Positions 34,914 through 44,036 are shown, numbered from the stretch's first letter. The stretch: 64,000 bases of DNA from an uncultured Flavihumibacter sp. (GCA_902168105.1 CABHOY010000019.1:248001-312000), one strand, 5' to 3'. Numbers and translations: made by a program. The notes: generated from the sequence alone by a model not told the origin.

Positions 34914-35867
34914 CTACAGGAAAAAATTATATCCCATAATTCCCTCTTTATATTTGCTATCGGCCACAACTACTTGTTTCTCATCAGGATGGGGTTCCAG
35001 CAAAGTTTCCACTTCCACATCTGCAGGCATCAGGAAGCCCAGACAAGTCTCCAGCAATTTACCATACGGTTGCCAGGAAAGAAAATCGTATACCCGGCGA
35101 TGTTGCAATGGCCCTACTTTTACAAGTACCCGCGGCATATCGGTGTAAAACAGGTTGCCAGTCATCGAATCTATCCCCAGCCTGCATTCTCCCAGGCCTG
35201 TCTGATTACCGGTGGATACAGCGACAGGTCCATGCTGACGGATGATCTCCACACGTTCATCCAGGATAGCTTCCAGGTATAATTGTACCAGGGGTAAATT
35301 ACCTGCTATACGATGAATATACGGCAATAACCTGATAAGTTTATTGACCGGTGCTTTAGGTAGTCCCTGCGGGATACCCCAGAAGGATAGGAACAATGCA
35401 TCAGCATCCTTTCCAAAAGCGTCAAACAACAGGTGTTTCTCTCGTTGTTCGAGAAATACACGTTGCAGAAAAAATTCATGTTCAAGCGGACGGAAGAATT
35501 TACGGGCCTCCTGTTCCTCCTGCTGATGCTTTTTGTAGTTCGCTACCATTTCACTGACGTCCTGTTGCTTCTGAGGAGAGAAGGTATGGAACAGCCCTTC
35601 AGGTAACCGGTCATACAGTCCGTCACGGGAGAGTGTCAACGTCACAAACGGATGATATGGTTGTGAGTCATCCAATTGTGCATCTAAAATATCTTTATTA
35701 AAAGCTCTTGTAAAAACGTTCTTCATTTGCACTGCCACTTCAGCTTCTTCCACATCATTGTCCAGCAGTTCGCCCACCACTACTTCAGCACGTACATCGT
35801 AGTGCAGACGGCGTATATGATCAATGACTTCTTCGAGCACTGCGGCTTTTTGGGCATTATTTACCAT
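34914..35867 (-). CDS. tssG: Probable T6SS baseplate subunit TssG
   Basis: The product has 317 residues from the ATG at 35867 (a TTG lies one codon earlier). It is soluble, with EEVIDHIRRLHYDVRAEVVVGELL at the N-terminus, LEHEFFLQRVFLEQREKHLLFDAF in the middle and QTGLGECRLGIDSMTGNLFY near the C-terminus. The GLGE..LG pattern and position in the cluster fit the divergent Bacteroidota TssG, which forms the baseplate wedge with TssE and TssF. It is the first gene of block A and is divergent from the tssP-like/E/F block. The assignment rests partly on context. Confidence 0.65.
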   Translation of the reverse strand: MVNNAQKAAVLEEVIDHIRRLHYDVRAEVVVGELLDNDVEEAEVAVQMKNVFTRAFNKDILDAQLDDSQPYHPFVTLTLSRDGLYDRLPEGLFHTFSPQKQQDVSEMVANYKKHQQEEQEARKFFRPLEHEFFLQRVFLEQREKHLLFDAFGKDADALFLSFWGIPQGLPKAPVNKLIRLLPYIHRIAGNLPLVQLYLEAILDERVEIIRQHGPVAVSTGNQTGLGECRLGIDSMTGNLFYTDMPRVLVKVGPLQHRRVYDFLSWQPYGKLLETCLGFLMPADVEVETLLEPHPDEKQVVVADSKYKEGIMGYNFFL

Positions 35868-36015
35868 CAACGGGTTAATTTAGGTTTTTCGATTACTCAG
35901 GGTCTTATTTCAGGCTTTCAACTAACACAACAATTATTAAAATTTCAACTACGAATGTAGGTTGTTTAGTCATTTATGTAAAAAAATATTTAAAATTGCA
36001 TAAATTGAAAAACCC
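35868..36015. promoter_or_regulatory. Divergent promoter region of T6SS blocks A and B
   Basis: This 148-base, about 70 percent A+T spacer separates tssG (minus) from the TssP-like gene (plus). It must hold opposing promoters. A TACATTCG sequence on the minus strand comes close to TAnnTTTG, but I cannot fix either start site. Confidence 0.4.
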
Positions 36016-37086
36016 ATGACCCCGCGCAAGTCCCAAAACGAGCGAAGACTAAATACGTACAGGCCCTTTAGTAAAATTACAAGCCATATTGACCCAATGG
36101 TATTGTATACATTCCTGTCCTTACTGGCTATCAGCATTGTTTTGCTGGCGTTCCAGGCATCTAACAGGGAGACCTGTAGCGAAGCCGCCATTGTATTAGC
36201 CAGTCAGCAACATGCCAGTAAATCCAATTCATTTACAGCCGGAGAAGTGATCACTTTCAGAGCAGATCTGAAAGGTAGCGGCAATGATGGATTAAGCTGG
36301 GATTTCGGCGACTCTACAGCCGCAGCTCCCGGACTACAGGTATATCACGCTTTCAGCAAAGCCGGCAGTTATACCGTTACCCTACGCCGTGGTAAATGCG
36401 ACTGGCGGCAGGAAGTGATCGTCCTGAATGCTCCTCCCGAAAAAGAACCTGATACCAGAGGTGATATCTACCCTGTTATAGATGGCCCCGAAGAAGTGTT
36501 TGTCGGCCGCTCTGTCACATTCTCCAATCGTACGCCAAATGCCCACAGCTGGTCATGGCAATTGTTACAACCTAATGCAGATACCCACTCCGGCAACTCC
36601 GTTAAATATACTTTCGGTTCTCCCGGCGAACGTATCCTGTCCCTCATCGTGAACGGCGACAGCAGCAAAATGGTGACTAAACGCATTACTGTGTTCAGCG
36701 CAGCACCTCAACGCCCCGCAAATGACCATTTTGAGCCTATTCCTTTCCCTGAAGAGCCAAAACCAACTGATCCATCCGCGGGAGCGGCAGCTGCGCCAGA
36801 AAAGCCTAAAACGCCCGCTATTTCGGATGATGAGTTTAAGTTCTTCCTGACGCAAGTGGTAGACAAGCAAAAAAATGCATCCGACTTCTCCCAATATCTC
36901 TGTGACAATCTCGGAGCACGTGTGCTGCTAAACGATAAAGACACTGATACCTTCTCACATTTCTGTTCCAGGATCAGGGGTAAGAAACGGTTCAAGATAG
37001 AGCTGGTGAACCTCATCAAAGACCAGAACGGCTGTGTGAAAGAGATCCGGGTAAGATATGACAAGAAATTCCTCGGTATATTCTGA
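36016..37086 (+). CDS. T6SS-associated PKD-domain membrane protein (TssP-like)
   Basis: The product has 356 residues. A cytosolic N-terminus of about 28 residues is followed by one membrane helix (MVLYTFLSLLAISIVLLAFQ), then two PKD-type Ig-like domains in the periplasm. The first carries LSWDFGDSTAAAPGLQVYHAF and YTVTLRRG, and the second AHSWSWQL..NSVKYTFGSPGERILSLIV. A Pro-rich linker leads to a C-terminal alpha/beta domain (DDEFKFFLTQVVDKQKNASD..). In T6SSiii loci this place is taken by TssP, but I assign that name by topology and context only. It precedes tssE by 32 bases. Confidence 0.6.
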   Translation: MTPRKSQNERRLNTYRPFSKITSHIDPMVLYTFLSLLAISIVLLAFQASNRETCSEAAIVLASQQHASKSNSFTAGEVITFRADLKGSGNDGLSWDFGDSTAAAPGLQVYHAFSKAGSYTVTLRRGKCDWRQEVIVLNAPPEKEPDTRGDIYPVIDGPEEVFVGRSVTFSNRTPNAHSWSWQLLQPNADTHSGNSVKYTFGSPGERILSLIVNGDSSKMVTKRITVFSAAPQRPANDHFEPIPFPEEPKPTDPSAGAAAAPEKPKTPAISDDEFKFFLTQVVDKQKNASDFSQYLCDNLGARVLLNDKDTDTFSHFCSRIRGKKRFKIELVNLIKDQNGCVKEIRVRYDKKFLGIF

Positions 37087-37118
37087 TCATTTACACGAGT
37101 TGATGAAAAACGAGCTGT

Positions 37119-37550
37119 ATGAAAAATCAGTATTATAAATTGCCACTGGACTTTTCCCGCGTCCTGCAAAAGAAAGACCTGCCGGACTGCAGTCTTGAAG
37201 ATTCCGTGGCCCAGCATATACACCTGCTCATCACTACCGTACTCGGAGAGAACAAAGACGATCCGCAGTATGGCTGTAAGTTGTGGGATTCGGATTTCGA
37301 CATCCGTGCATCCAACAACGAAGTAAAGGAACAGGTTGAAATAGCTGTTAAAGCAGCTATCTCCCGTTATGAAAAGCGGTTAACACAGATCAGGGTAATG
37401 GCGATGGTCAGTCAGGAAGAACTGGCCGGCATTAATGCACGTAAGATCAAAAAGAAGATCAAAGTAACCATTACCGGTACCCTGTCCCGCAATAAAACAC
37501 CATTCAATTACAGCAGCTTCTTCTATGTAAGTCCGCTGTCGTACGATTAA
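37119..37550 (+). CDS. tssE: T6SS baseplate subunit TssE (gp25/GPW family)
   Basis: The product has 143 residues and one GPW/gp25 domain. The conserved part is VAQHIHLLITTVLGENKDDPQYGCKLWDSDFD, the equivalent of the phage T4 gp25 EPR-core region. TssE starts sheath polymerisation at the baseplate. It is followed after 9 bases by tssF, with which it forms the wedge. Confidence 0.88.
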   Translation: MKNQYYKLPLDFSRVLQKKDLPDCSLEDSVAQHIHLLITTVLGENKDDPQYGCKLWDSDFDIRASNNEVKEQVEIAVKAAISRYEKRLTQIRVMAMVSQEELAGINARKIKKKIKVTITGTLSRNKTPFNYSSFFYVSPLSYD

Positions 37551-37559
37551 AGCCATGCC

Positions 37560-39392
37560 ATGCCCAGAGAACAAAAAGAAAGGATAAAAGACCGCATGCT
37601 GAAAACAGCTGCCAGACTATGGGGTTACCCCGATGCAGAGGTGGAGTCTTCTTTCGATCCCATTGTGCAATTATTGCTTGAAGCCTGTGCCAGCGAGCTC
37701 GAAAAGATCTCCGGCGAGATGGACGTATCACATGCCCGCCTGGTGGAACGCCTGGCACAGATCATGATGCCGGAGCCCATTACCAGCAGTCAGCCAGCCT
37801 ATGGCATATTACATGCTTCCAGCAATGAACCCTCCACCACCATTACATCGGAGCATCAGCTTTTCTACACATTGAGGAACGGCTTCAATTCAAAAGACCT
37901 TTTCTTCATGCCCCTGACCAGGCATCGCCTGTTCCGCGGACAGATCAAATACATGGCTATCGGCAATAAACTGTTTGAGACCCGTGAACACTGGTTTAAG
38001 GAACAGGTATTACAGGGTAGCCTGCTGGTAGATACACCTCCCAATCATCTCTGGCTGGGGCTTTCCCTGGAAACGCCTCCTGCTTCCCTTGAAGAGCTGT
38101 CGTTCTTCTTTGATCTCAGGAATGCACACCAGCAGGAAATGTTCTATTACTATCTGCCGCTTGCCCGGTTCTTCCTCGACGATACCGAGTTCACCGTAAA
38201 AAGTGGGTATAGCCATAGCCGTGATATTGCTTCCGAAGATCTTGACAACATTATGCAACCGGCCTTCGATACCAATGCACGGTATGGCCAGCAGATATTA
38301 CAACGCTTCCGCCATCATTTCCTTACCATCAGTAAACCGGCATCACTGCCGGCCCATGCTGTCGCCCCTGCCGCTTTGCAGCAGATCTTCGGACAAGGCT
38401 TCTCAAAGCTGCATCCTGATACCTACTGGATCAGGATAGAATTTCCCGAAGCGATCCGGCATACTTTACTGGAAGACTTATTCTGCAACATCAACTGTTT
38501 CCCTGTCGTTAATAAACGCATCAATGAGCAATCGCAACGGCTGAACCGTTACCTTAACATCATGCCCTTGCATACCTCGGATATTTATTTCGACATCAAA
38601 CGGGTATATGATGTTACGGGTACTGATTATCACGTCCGCAACTTCACCACTACAGGAGAAATGCAGGAAGGCGAGCTGGTAGTGCGCAGTAGTGGTATCG
38701 GCAGATTTGACTCCCGCGAGGCAAAAGAGATCATTGCCTACCTCATCGAAGTGATCAGGGATGAGAGCTCCCTCTTCGAAGAAGTGCGGAATGATTATGT
38801 TTCCAGTCGCATACGGGAACTGCATCAGCTAATAGCCTCTCTCGAAGAACAATTACAACCAGGCACGAACCGGGGCAACATTCCTTACCTGATGATCAAG
38901 CCCCGTGAGGATGCCGACTTCCTGTTCATAGAATTCTACACTACCAATGGCAGCATCGCCAATAACATTCGTATGGGCAGCCGCCTACAGGAGTATGGCA
39001 GTGTACAGCTGCAACCGGGTTCTATTACGTTACTATCCAACACACAAGGAGGCAGGGACCGTCTCAGTATAGATGAAAAGATCAATCTCTATCGTTATCA
39101 CCTGCTCAGCCGTAGCCGTATCGTCACTTCCGAAGACATCAAAGCGCTATGCCGTTACGTGATCGGCAATGAGTTGCGCGAAGTAACTATCTCTAAGGGT
39201 GTCTCTGTCCTGCCTGGCGCTGCCGAAGGCTACAGTCGCACACTGGACATCAAACTAACACTTTCCAAACCTGCGATTAATTACGCTACGGGTAATCTCG
39301 TATATCTTAAAGACGAGTTGCTGTCTCAGCTGAAAGAACATTCTGCGAATAATTATCCTTACAGGATATTTATGAATGAGGTGTTGATATGA
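37560..39392 (+). CDS. tssF: T6SS baseplate subunit TssF
   Basis: The product has 610 residues, in line with TssF. The N-terminal RIKDRMLKTAARLWGYPDAEVESSFDPIVQLLLEACASELEKI and RLAQIMMPEPITSSQPAYGILHA segments are diagnostic. The middle and C-terminal portions (FWIRIEFPEAI.., SEDIKALCRYVIGNELREVTIS) continue the family pattern. TssF builds the wedge with TssE and TssG. It is the last gene of block B and converges on the lytic transglycosylase gene across a 725-base gap. Confidence 0.9.
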   Translation: MPREQKERIKDRMLKTAARLWGYPDAEVESSFDPIVQLLLEACASELEKISGEMDVSHARLVERLAQIMMPEPITSSQPAYGILHASSNEPSTTITSEHQLFYTLRNGFNSKDLFFMPLTRHRLFRGQIKYMAIGNKLFETREHWFKEQVLQGSLLVDTPPNHLWLGLSLETPPASLEELSFFFDLRNAHQQEMFYYYLPLARFFLDDTEFTVKSGYSHSRDIASEDLDNIMQPAFDTNARYGQQILQRFRHHFLTISKPASLPAHAVAPAALQQIFGQGFSKLHPDTYWIRIEFPEAIRHTLLEDLFCNINCFPVVNKRINEQSQRLNRYLNIMPLHTSDIYFDIKRVYDVTGTDYHVRNFTTTGEMQEGELVVRSSGIGRFDSREAKEIIAYLIEVIRDESSLFEEVRNDYVSSRIRELHQLIASLEEQLQPGTNRGNIPYLMIKPREDADFLFIEFYTTNGSIANNIRMGSRLQEYGSVQLQPGSITLLSNTQGGRDRLSIDEKINLYRYHLLSRSRIVTSEDIKALCRYVIGNELREVTISKGVSVLPGAAEGYSRTLDIKLTLSKPAINYATGNLVYLKDELLSQLKEHSANNYPYRIFMNEVLI

Positions 39393-39424
39393 TTATTATT
39401 TTGAGCTTTGTTCCTTTTTTAGTG

Positions 39425-39590
39425 GATGGGAGATGCTTTCAGCATGTTGTAAAACGTGCTGCACCCGCTTGGCTCAATATCCATAAAGCTTTATCAAGCG
39501 TGTGAGTTTTGGATCTCTATTTAGCTTTATATCTCGTACCTCAACCGGCTGAAGGCACTTTTTTACAACATGCTGACGCTCTTCCCATCT
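39425..39590 (-). repeat. Hairpin element copy 4 (opposite orientation)
   Basis: The outer arms pair over about 34 positions: gatggg at 39425-39430 and cagcatgttgtaaaa near 39440 match the reverse complement of 39554-39589. Read on the minus strand, the loop holds cacacgcttgataaagcttt (from 39504 downwards), which resembles the conserved core CGCTTGAAnAAGnTC of the other copies. I therefore treat it as a divergent, inverted fourth member. Confidence 0.55.
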
Positions 39591-39860
39591 CCCTACGGAT
39601 ATCCCAACATCAGCATTCAGGGCATAGTACGATAATAAACGTTATATAACGTTCGTTCCACATGAAGGTAAGAAGACACAATATTCATTGAGCAATGGCG
39701 ATTATTCAAGCTCATAACACAAAGACGCAAATAATCAAATAAAGTAAAGCAAAACCAATTGTCAAACTACTTCCGGAAAACAATTACAATTATCAGTATA
39801 CACACATAAAGTATTAGCTGCACTGAATTTATTACGATAATCCATTATGGGGAGAACAGC

Positions 39861-40020
39861 AGCGGCAGCGGTTTCAGTTGGGAATCGCGGGCCTTCGGCT
39901 CTTTGACACACGATTGATACCGCGAAATGCATATTCAAAAGCCCATACGCTTGAAAAAGTTCAATAGCATTCCAACCAAAGAGGCGCCGACCGCGATCCC
40001 AAGCTGAAACCGAAACGCTT
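39861..40020 (+). repeat. Hairpin element copy 3
   Basis: The arms pair over about 35 bases: cggtttcagttgggaatcg near 39869-39888 with the complement ending at 40012, and gccttcggctctttg with ccaaagaggcgccga further in. The loop carries gcccatacgcttgaaaaagt at 39941-39960, nearly the same as copy 1. The arm sequences differ from copies 1 and 2, but complementarity is kept. Confidence 0.7.
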
Positions 40021-40117
40021 CGGGATCAACCAGAAACAAACGCACGGTTCACACTATCTGGGAGTAAGCTATCAATACACACATCTCCTTTACAAACTGT
40101 AAAAGCTCTTACTAAGT

Positions 40118-41194
40118 TCAAATCTTCAGCAATCTCACATCCTCGCCTGATTTCAATGAAGCCGGAGGAACTCCCTTCCGCCCACCTGCATCACAAAGCG
40201 TGATCGTATTACCGAAACCAAGATCAACATAGATACGATCACTCACAATCCATCCCCTACCGGATAACTTAGTATTTTTCCGGATATACACACCGTTCGC
40301 CTGAAGATCATCCAGGAGAAGAATACTCACTAGCTGACCATCTTCAAAGGTATTATCACTTTGCAAACGCGCAGAGAAGGCGGCGGTTACCACAGGAGCT
40401 TTCCCCCGTGTTCTGGTGTCAACAGTAATACGGATAGATTTGAAATCTTTGCTACCAGAAGATGTTACAGCCTTCGGAGATCCTCCCGGCTGCACAATAC
40501 CCGAGGCAGGCTTGGAGAAGACAGAGACACTGGCATTCGCCTTATTGAACACGTTATAACCAAAGCCGGGAATGTATATCTCCGGACTTTCGAATAACTG
40601 TTTAATAGCAATGATCTTGTAAATGTATTGTGCAGTTTCATTGTTAAGCGCCAGCTGATAATAGTCGCTACTACCCTGCCTTTTGACATTCCGGGAAATG
40701 TTGCCGGCGCCTGCATTATATGCAGCAGCGGCCAGCGTCCAGGAATGCAGCTGACCATATAGTTGCCTGAGATACCGGCAGGCGGCATGTGTAGACTTCA
40801 GCAGGTGATTACGTTCGTCATTATCATATCGTACTTCCAATCCCATGGCAGCGGCAGTAGCAGGCATGAACTGCCAGACGCCCTGCGCGCCAACTGCGGA
40901 AGTAGCATTGGTAAAACCACTTTCAACAACAGGCAGGTATTTAAAATCCTCCGGTATATCGTACTGCTGTAAAATAGGGATAATGACAGGAAAGTAAAGA
41001 TCGGTCTTCGCCTTGAGTACCGGCAGGAAGTTGCGGTACTTCAGATGTCCCTTGATAACGTCCATCAGTTTGTAGGAAACGAAGTCGCGTTCCATAGGAA
41101 CCGTTTCTCCGCAGAAACTTACCTGCTGCGCAGTGCCTGTCAAAGCGAATGTACAAAGACAGCCAACAAACAATATGTGAATAATGGTACGCAC
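40118..41194 (-). CDS. Lytic transglycosylase with a TraM-like C-terminal domain
   Basis: The product has 358 residues. A signal peptide at about 1-22 precedes an SLT/MltD-like domain at about 60-210. This contains the catalytic Glu in LPVVESGFTNATS, then GAQGVWQFMPATAAAMGL and AAAAYNAGAGNI. The last 110 residues (FSARLQSDNTFEDGQLV, ILLLDDLQANGVYIRKNTKL, GRGWIVSDRIYVDL, CDAGGRKGV) look like the C-terminal domain of conjugative-transposon TraM proteins. It should cut glycan strands to let the T6SS envelope complex pass. The start is GTG at 41194, directly before the signal peptide. It follows the TraN-like gene by 9 bases. Confidence 0.8.
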   Translation of the reverse strand: MRTIIHILFVGCLCTFALTGTAQQVSFCGETVPMERDFVSYKLMDVIKGHLKYRNFLPVLKAKTDLYFPVIIPILQQYDIPEDFKYLPVVESGFTNATSAVGAQGVWQFMPATAAAMGLEVRYDNDERNHLLKSTHAACRYLRQLYGQLHSWTLAAAAYNAGAGNISRNVKRQGSSDYYQLALNNETAQYIYKIIAIKQLFESPEIYIPGFGYNVFNKANASVSVFSKPASGIVQPGGSPKAVTSSGSKDFKSIRITVDTRTRGKAPVVTAAFSARLQSDNTFEDGQLVSILLLDDLQANGVYIRKNTKLSGRGWIVSDRIYVDLGFGNTITLCDAGGRKGVPPASLKSGEDVRLLKI

Positions 41195-41203
41195 GTGAAT
41201 GAA

Positions 41204-42073
41204 CTATTTACTGATCATATACTTTGGTAAGGCACTCACAGGAGTATAAAGTACTACCTGATTATCAGTTGTCTTATTGTACATCACCAGGATGATCTCA
41301 TCATTCTTTTTGAAATCGCGGGCAGCGGCGACATACACAACACTTTCATCAGCCCTGCCTGCAACAGTTGACAAACCTTTTCTGTAGAGTACCGGCATAG
41401 TGAACAGCGCGGCTGTATCTGCCTTTGTCTTGTGCATCAATGTTACCTTGTTGATCACAAAAGCGTTTCCGGAACGGTTCCTGATACGAAAACTAAAGTA
41501 TACCAGGTTGTTAAGGCTCATCGCCTGGGAAAAGCTTAATGTAATGCCATCTGCTGTGGTTTCATACTGATGACCGCCTTTCCGTTGCTTCCTGAAATCT
41601 TCCGCAATGTTGCCTACCGTTACCGTGTCAATGCCCGATGCCGCAATGGCGGCATCCTCAGTTTCTTTGGAATTGTCCTCTTCCTGTATGGAAGTCGTAT
41701 TGCTTCCTGTGCTGGTATTGCTACCTGATTTAACTGAATTGCCGGCAGAAAGATTGTATTTCAACCGGGACAATTCTGCTTTTTCACGGAATGCAAGTAT
41801 CAGATAATGTATATTATTTCCTTCCCTGATCACCAGGTTAGTGGCTCTGGGATTGGCCACTGTTGGCCTGATAAATACTACGTTACCATCCACAATGCGA
41901 TAATCATAATCTGCGTTCTTGCCATCTCCGATCTGGAATGTAGTGATTGCTGATCCACAGGTAATAAGGGTGACAGCGCCTTTAGTTGTAATAATGCTAT
42001 CTGTCTGTGATTGTCCGAGCGCATTGCACCATGACAATAAAAAACAGAAGACGCCTGTTAAGACATACTTCAT
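41204..42073 (-). CDS. TraN-like (DUF4138) periplasmic protein of the T6SS locus
   Basis: The product has 289 residues from the ATG at 42073, which gives a clean signal peptide (MKYVLTGVFCFLLSWCNALGQ). The open frame to 42205 is leader. The segments VTLITCGSAITTFQIGDGKN, NVVFIRPTVANPRATNLVIREG and the later NLVYFSFRIRNRSGNAFVINKV follow the layout of DUF4138/TraN proteins, which form the outer-membrane part of Bacteroides conjugation pores. A low-complexity Ser/Thr/Asn linker is in the middle. It sits between tssC and the transglycosylase in block C. A role in the trans-envelope channel is inferred. Confidence 0.65.
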   Translation of the reverse strand: MKYVLTGVFCFLLSWCNALGQSQTDSIITTKGAVTLITCGSAITTFQIGDGKNADYDYRIVDGNVVFIRPTVANPRATNLVIREGNNIHYLILAFREKAELSRLKYNLSAGNSVKSGSNTSTGSNTTSIQEEDNSKETEDAAIAASGIDTVTVGNIAEDFRKQRKGGHQYETTADGITLSFSQAMSLNNLVYFSFRIRNRSGNAFVINKVTLMHKTKADTAALFTMPVLYRKGLSTVAGRADESVVYVAAARDFKKNDEIILVMYNKTTDNQVVLYTPVSALPKYMISK

Positions 42074-42161
42074 CTGATAATCTTTTCCTTTCTTAATTTT
42101 AAAATAATGAGAGACAGTGAAGCTGAAGACTGTCCTGCCATTCAGCTTCACTACCTTCATA

Positions 42162-43538
42162 TCAGGATTTATCCTGTTCGTATTCAGTATCCCATTCTGT
42201 TGCATCTTCGCCTTTATGTCCCTCCATTTTAATCATGAAGTTCTTTGCAGGGAAGTATGGTTTCAGATGTATATTGAGGTGGATACGATCTTTCTGAATT
42301 GGGTCCTGTTCAAACTTACGGACATTAAAGTCTTCGATCAGTTTGTCAGGTCCTGTGATACTGTCAAGGAAACGTATGATCTGCTTCATCAGATCTTTAC
42401 GCGTGTTGGCATTGAAGTTTTCAAACGCACGGCGGTTCAGGAAATCCATCATCACTTTTGTCACATAGTCGAATACGCGAACAACAGAGTAGGTTTGCAA
42501 ACCAATATTATCGCCGTTGAACAATGTCTTGGCACTGAAGGCCATTACTTTACCGTATTCCTTTACCATGGGTATCAGACCCATTTTTTCAAGGCTGGCA
42601 ATTTCACTCTTCTTCAGTTCAAACTTCACACCATCCACTTCGTTCATACCACCGAATTTCTTACCGGCTGTTACCTGCGACATCAGCGTTCTGTAGATCT
42701 TACCTGCCAGTGCACCGGACGGAGGAACATAGAGGTTATCCTGTTCTTTGATCTCATCGAACTTTCCACGGCCTACCAGCCAGTTACAGGTCATGATCAC
42801 ATTGGAACGGTGTATTTCGCCACCTGTCAGGTTAGCCAGCTCAAACATTTCCATCACGTCGTCAGGTGCGTCAAGATGAGAGAAATCTGTTACCAGCATC
42901 GTCTTATTTTCATAAGCGATCTTCGCCCACTTCTCCAGTACTTTATTGGAACCGAGATAACCCGGAATAACCAGCAGACTGTAGTTATCACGCAGGTCAA
43001 GGCGGTCATAATTGCTGACCAGCTCCTGGTGAATGGCGTCGATAAAGCGGGTATTGTCCAGGTCTTTCAACTGGTCAAGCTCCACGTTGATGAAAGCGAT
43101 GTTCTTGACTTTATCCGATTCTGTATTCTTAAAGAAGAGGGCTACGTTGCGATAGGATTGTTCCAGTTCGCGGGTAACTTCAACTGCTTCAGACAGGTTA
43201 TTGTTCAACACTCTTTCTGACTGTTCAGAATGTTCGGTACAGAAGCTGACCATATCGGGCAGGTCCTGTGCCTCCGTCAGCACTTTTTCCCAGAGCTCGA
43301 GGGTCTTTTTCAGTTTGTCCCGCTCTCCTTTTTTTGTGCTTTCTGTTAAAAAGATATTACGGCGTGCTTTACGCTCGGGGTTCAGGTTCTGCACACCTTC
43401 AATAGCACTTTCCAGCAGGTCAAAACCGCCGTATTTCGCCAGTATGTCTATATTTTCCTGCAGGGATACGGGTTGCTGTTTCGAGGCCGGGGTTTGCAGC
43501 TCTTCCGGCTGCTCCTGCTGTTTTTGTAATTCTGCCAT
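42162..43538 (-). CDS. tssC: T6SS contractile sheath large subunit TssC
   Basis: The product has 458 residues. A polar Gln-rich N-terminus precedes the conserved sheath body: SLLVIPGYLGSNKVLEKWAKIAYENKTMLVTDFSHLD, TGGEIHRSNVIMTCNWLVGRG and SGALAGKIYRTLMSQVTAGKKFGG. The end carries VNFxxxxFE-like strands typical of the Bacteroidota TssC (DUF5458). With TssB it polymerises into the sheath that contracts around the Hcp tube. tssB lies 51 bases upstream. Confidence 0.92.
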   Translation of the reverse strand: MAELQKQQEQPEELQTPASKQQPVSLQENIDILAKYGGFDLLESAIEGVQNLNPERKARRNIFLTESTKKGERDKLKKTLELWEKVLTEAQDLPDMVSFCTEHSEQSERVLNNNLSEAVEVTRELEQSYRNVALFFKNTESDKVKNIAFINVELDQLKDLDNTRFIDAIHQELVSNYDRLDLRDNYSLLVIPGYLGSNKVLEKWAKIAYENKTMLVTDFSHLDAPDDVMEMFELANLTGGEIHRSNVIMTCNWLVGRGKFDEIKEQDNLYVPPSGALAGKIYRTLMSQVTAGKKFGGMNEVDGVKFELKKSEIASLEKMGLIPMVKEYGKVMAFSAKTLFNGDNIGLQTYSVVRVFDYVTKVMMDFLNRRAFENFNANTRKDLMKQIIRFLDSITGPDKLIEDFNVRKFEQDPIQKDRIHLNIHLKPYFPAKNFMIKMEGHKGEDATEWDTEYEQDKS

Positions 43539-43589
43539 AAGAACAAGTTGTCAATTGTCAATTAGGACTCAGGAATCACTCCTGATTTT

Positions 43590-44036
43590 TCACTTTGTGT
43601 TCAGGTCTGCCACCAATGCACGGATGGATTCCAATAATGCCTGCCTGGCAGCGGGATCGGCCAGGGCTGCTTTCAGCACTTTATTTGTTTTCAGATGTTT
43701 CATGATCTTGAGGTACTGTTCCTTTTCTGTAGCCAGATTATCCAGGAATGCACTCTGGGCGGTAATACCCTTTATACCGAAGTCGCCAAGATTGTGGAAC
43801 TCCAGGTTTTCGGGGATCGTACGGCCTTCTGCATCATGGAACAGCATGTTCACAGCAGGCTTGTAATGTTCAAATACACCTTCTACAGTCGTTAGTCCCT
43901 GCACTATTTCCGGTTTAACAGGTGTTTGCTGGGTCAACTTTTCAGCAAACAGGGTCCGGTTATGAGAGATCTCAACAATGGCCTCATTGGCGTCGAGTTT
44001 TACCTCGTTACCACCAATACCGTAATTGTCATTCAT
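43590..44036 (-). CDS. tssB: T6SS contractile sheath small subunit TssB
   Basis: The product has 148 residues. It has the TssB layout: N-terminal strand region (VKLDANEAIVEISHN), the central GRTIPENLEFHNLGDFGIKGI (the ENL-F-n-l-d-F motif of TssB proteins), and a C-terminal helix (AARQALLESIRALVADLN). It pairs with TssC to form the sheath protomer. It lies between clpV and tssC. Confidence 0.9.
   Translation of the reverse strand: MNDNYGIGGNEVKLDANEAIVEISHNRTLFAEKLTQQTPVKPEIVQGLTTVEGVFEHYKPAVNMLFHDAEGRTIPENLEFHNLGDFGIKGITAQSAFLDNLATEKEQYLKIMKHLKTNKVLKAALADPAARQALLESIRALVADLNTK

Larger units (their letters stand above)
39393..40117. other. 725-base convergent gap holding two hairpin elements
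   Basis: This lies between the 3' ends of tssF (plus) and the lytic transglycosylase gene (minus). It holds the structured repeats at 39425-39590 and 39861-40020. The rest is AT-rich and shows no gene. The hairpins could act as terminators for both sides. Confidence 0.6.

Noticed and set aside
40118..42073. An integrated conjugative transposon, on account of the TraM/TraN-like genes
   Set aside because: No other tra genes, relaxase, integrase or direct-repeat ends are seen, and both genes are embedded in the T6SS block.
42117..43220. 367-residue plus-strand frame opposite tssC
   Set aside because: It is the antisense shadow of a clearly coding tssC, rich in His, Phe and Cys without any domain.
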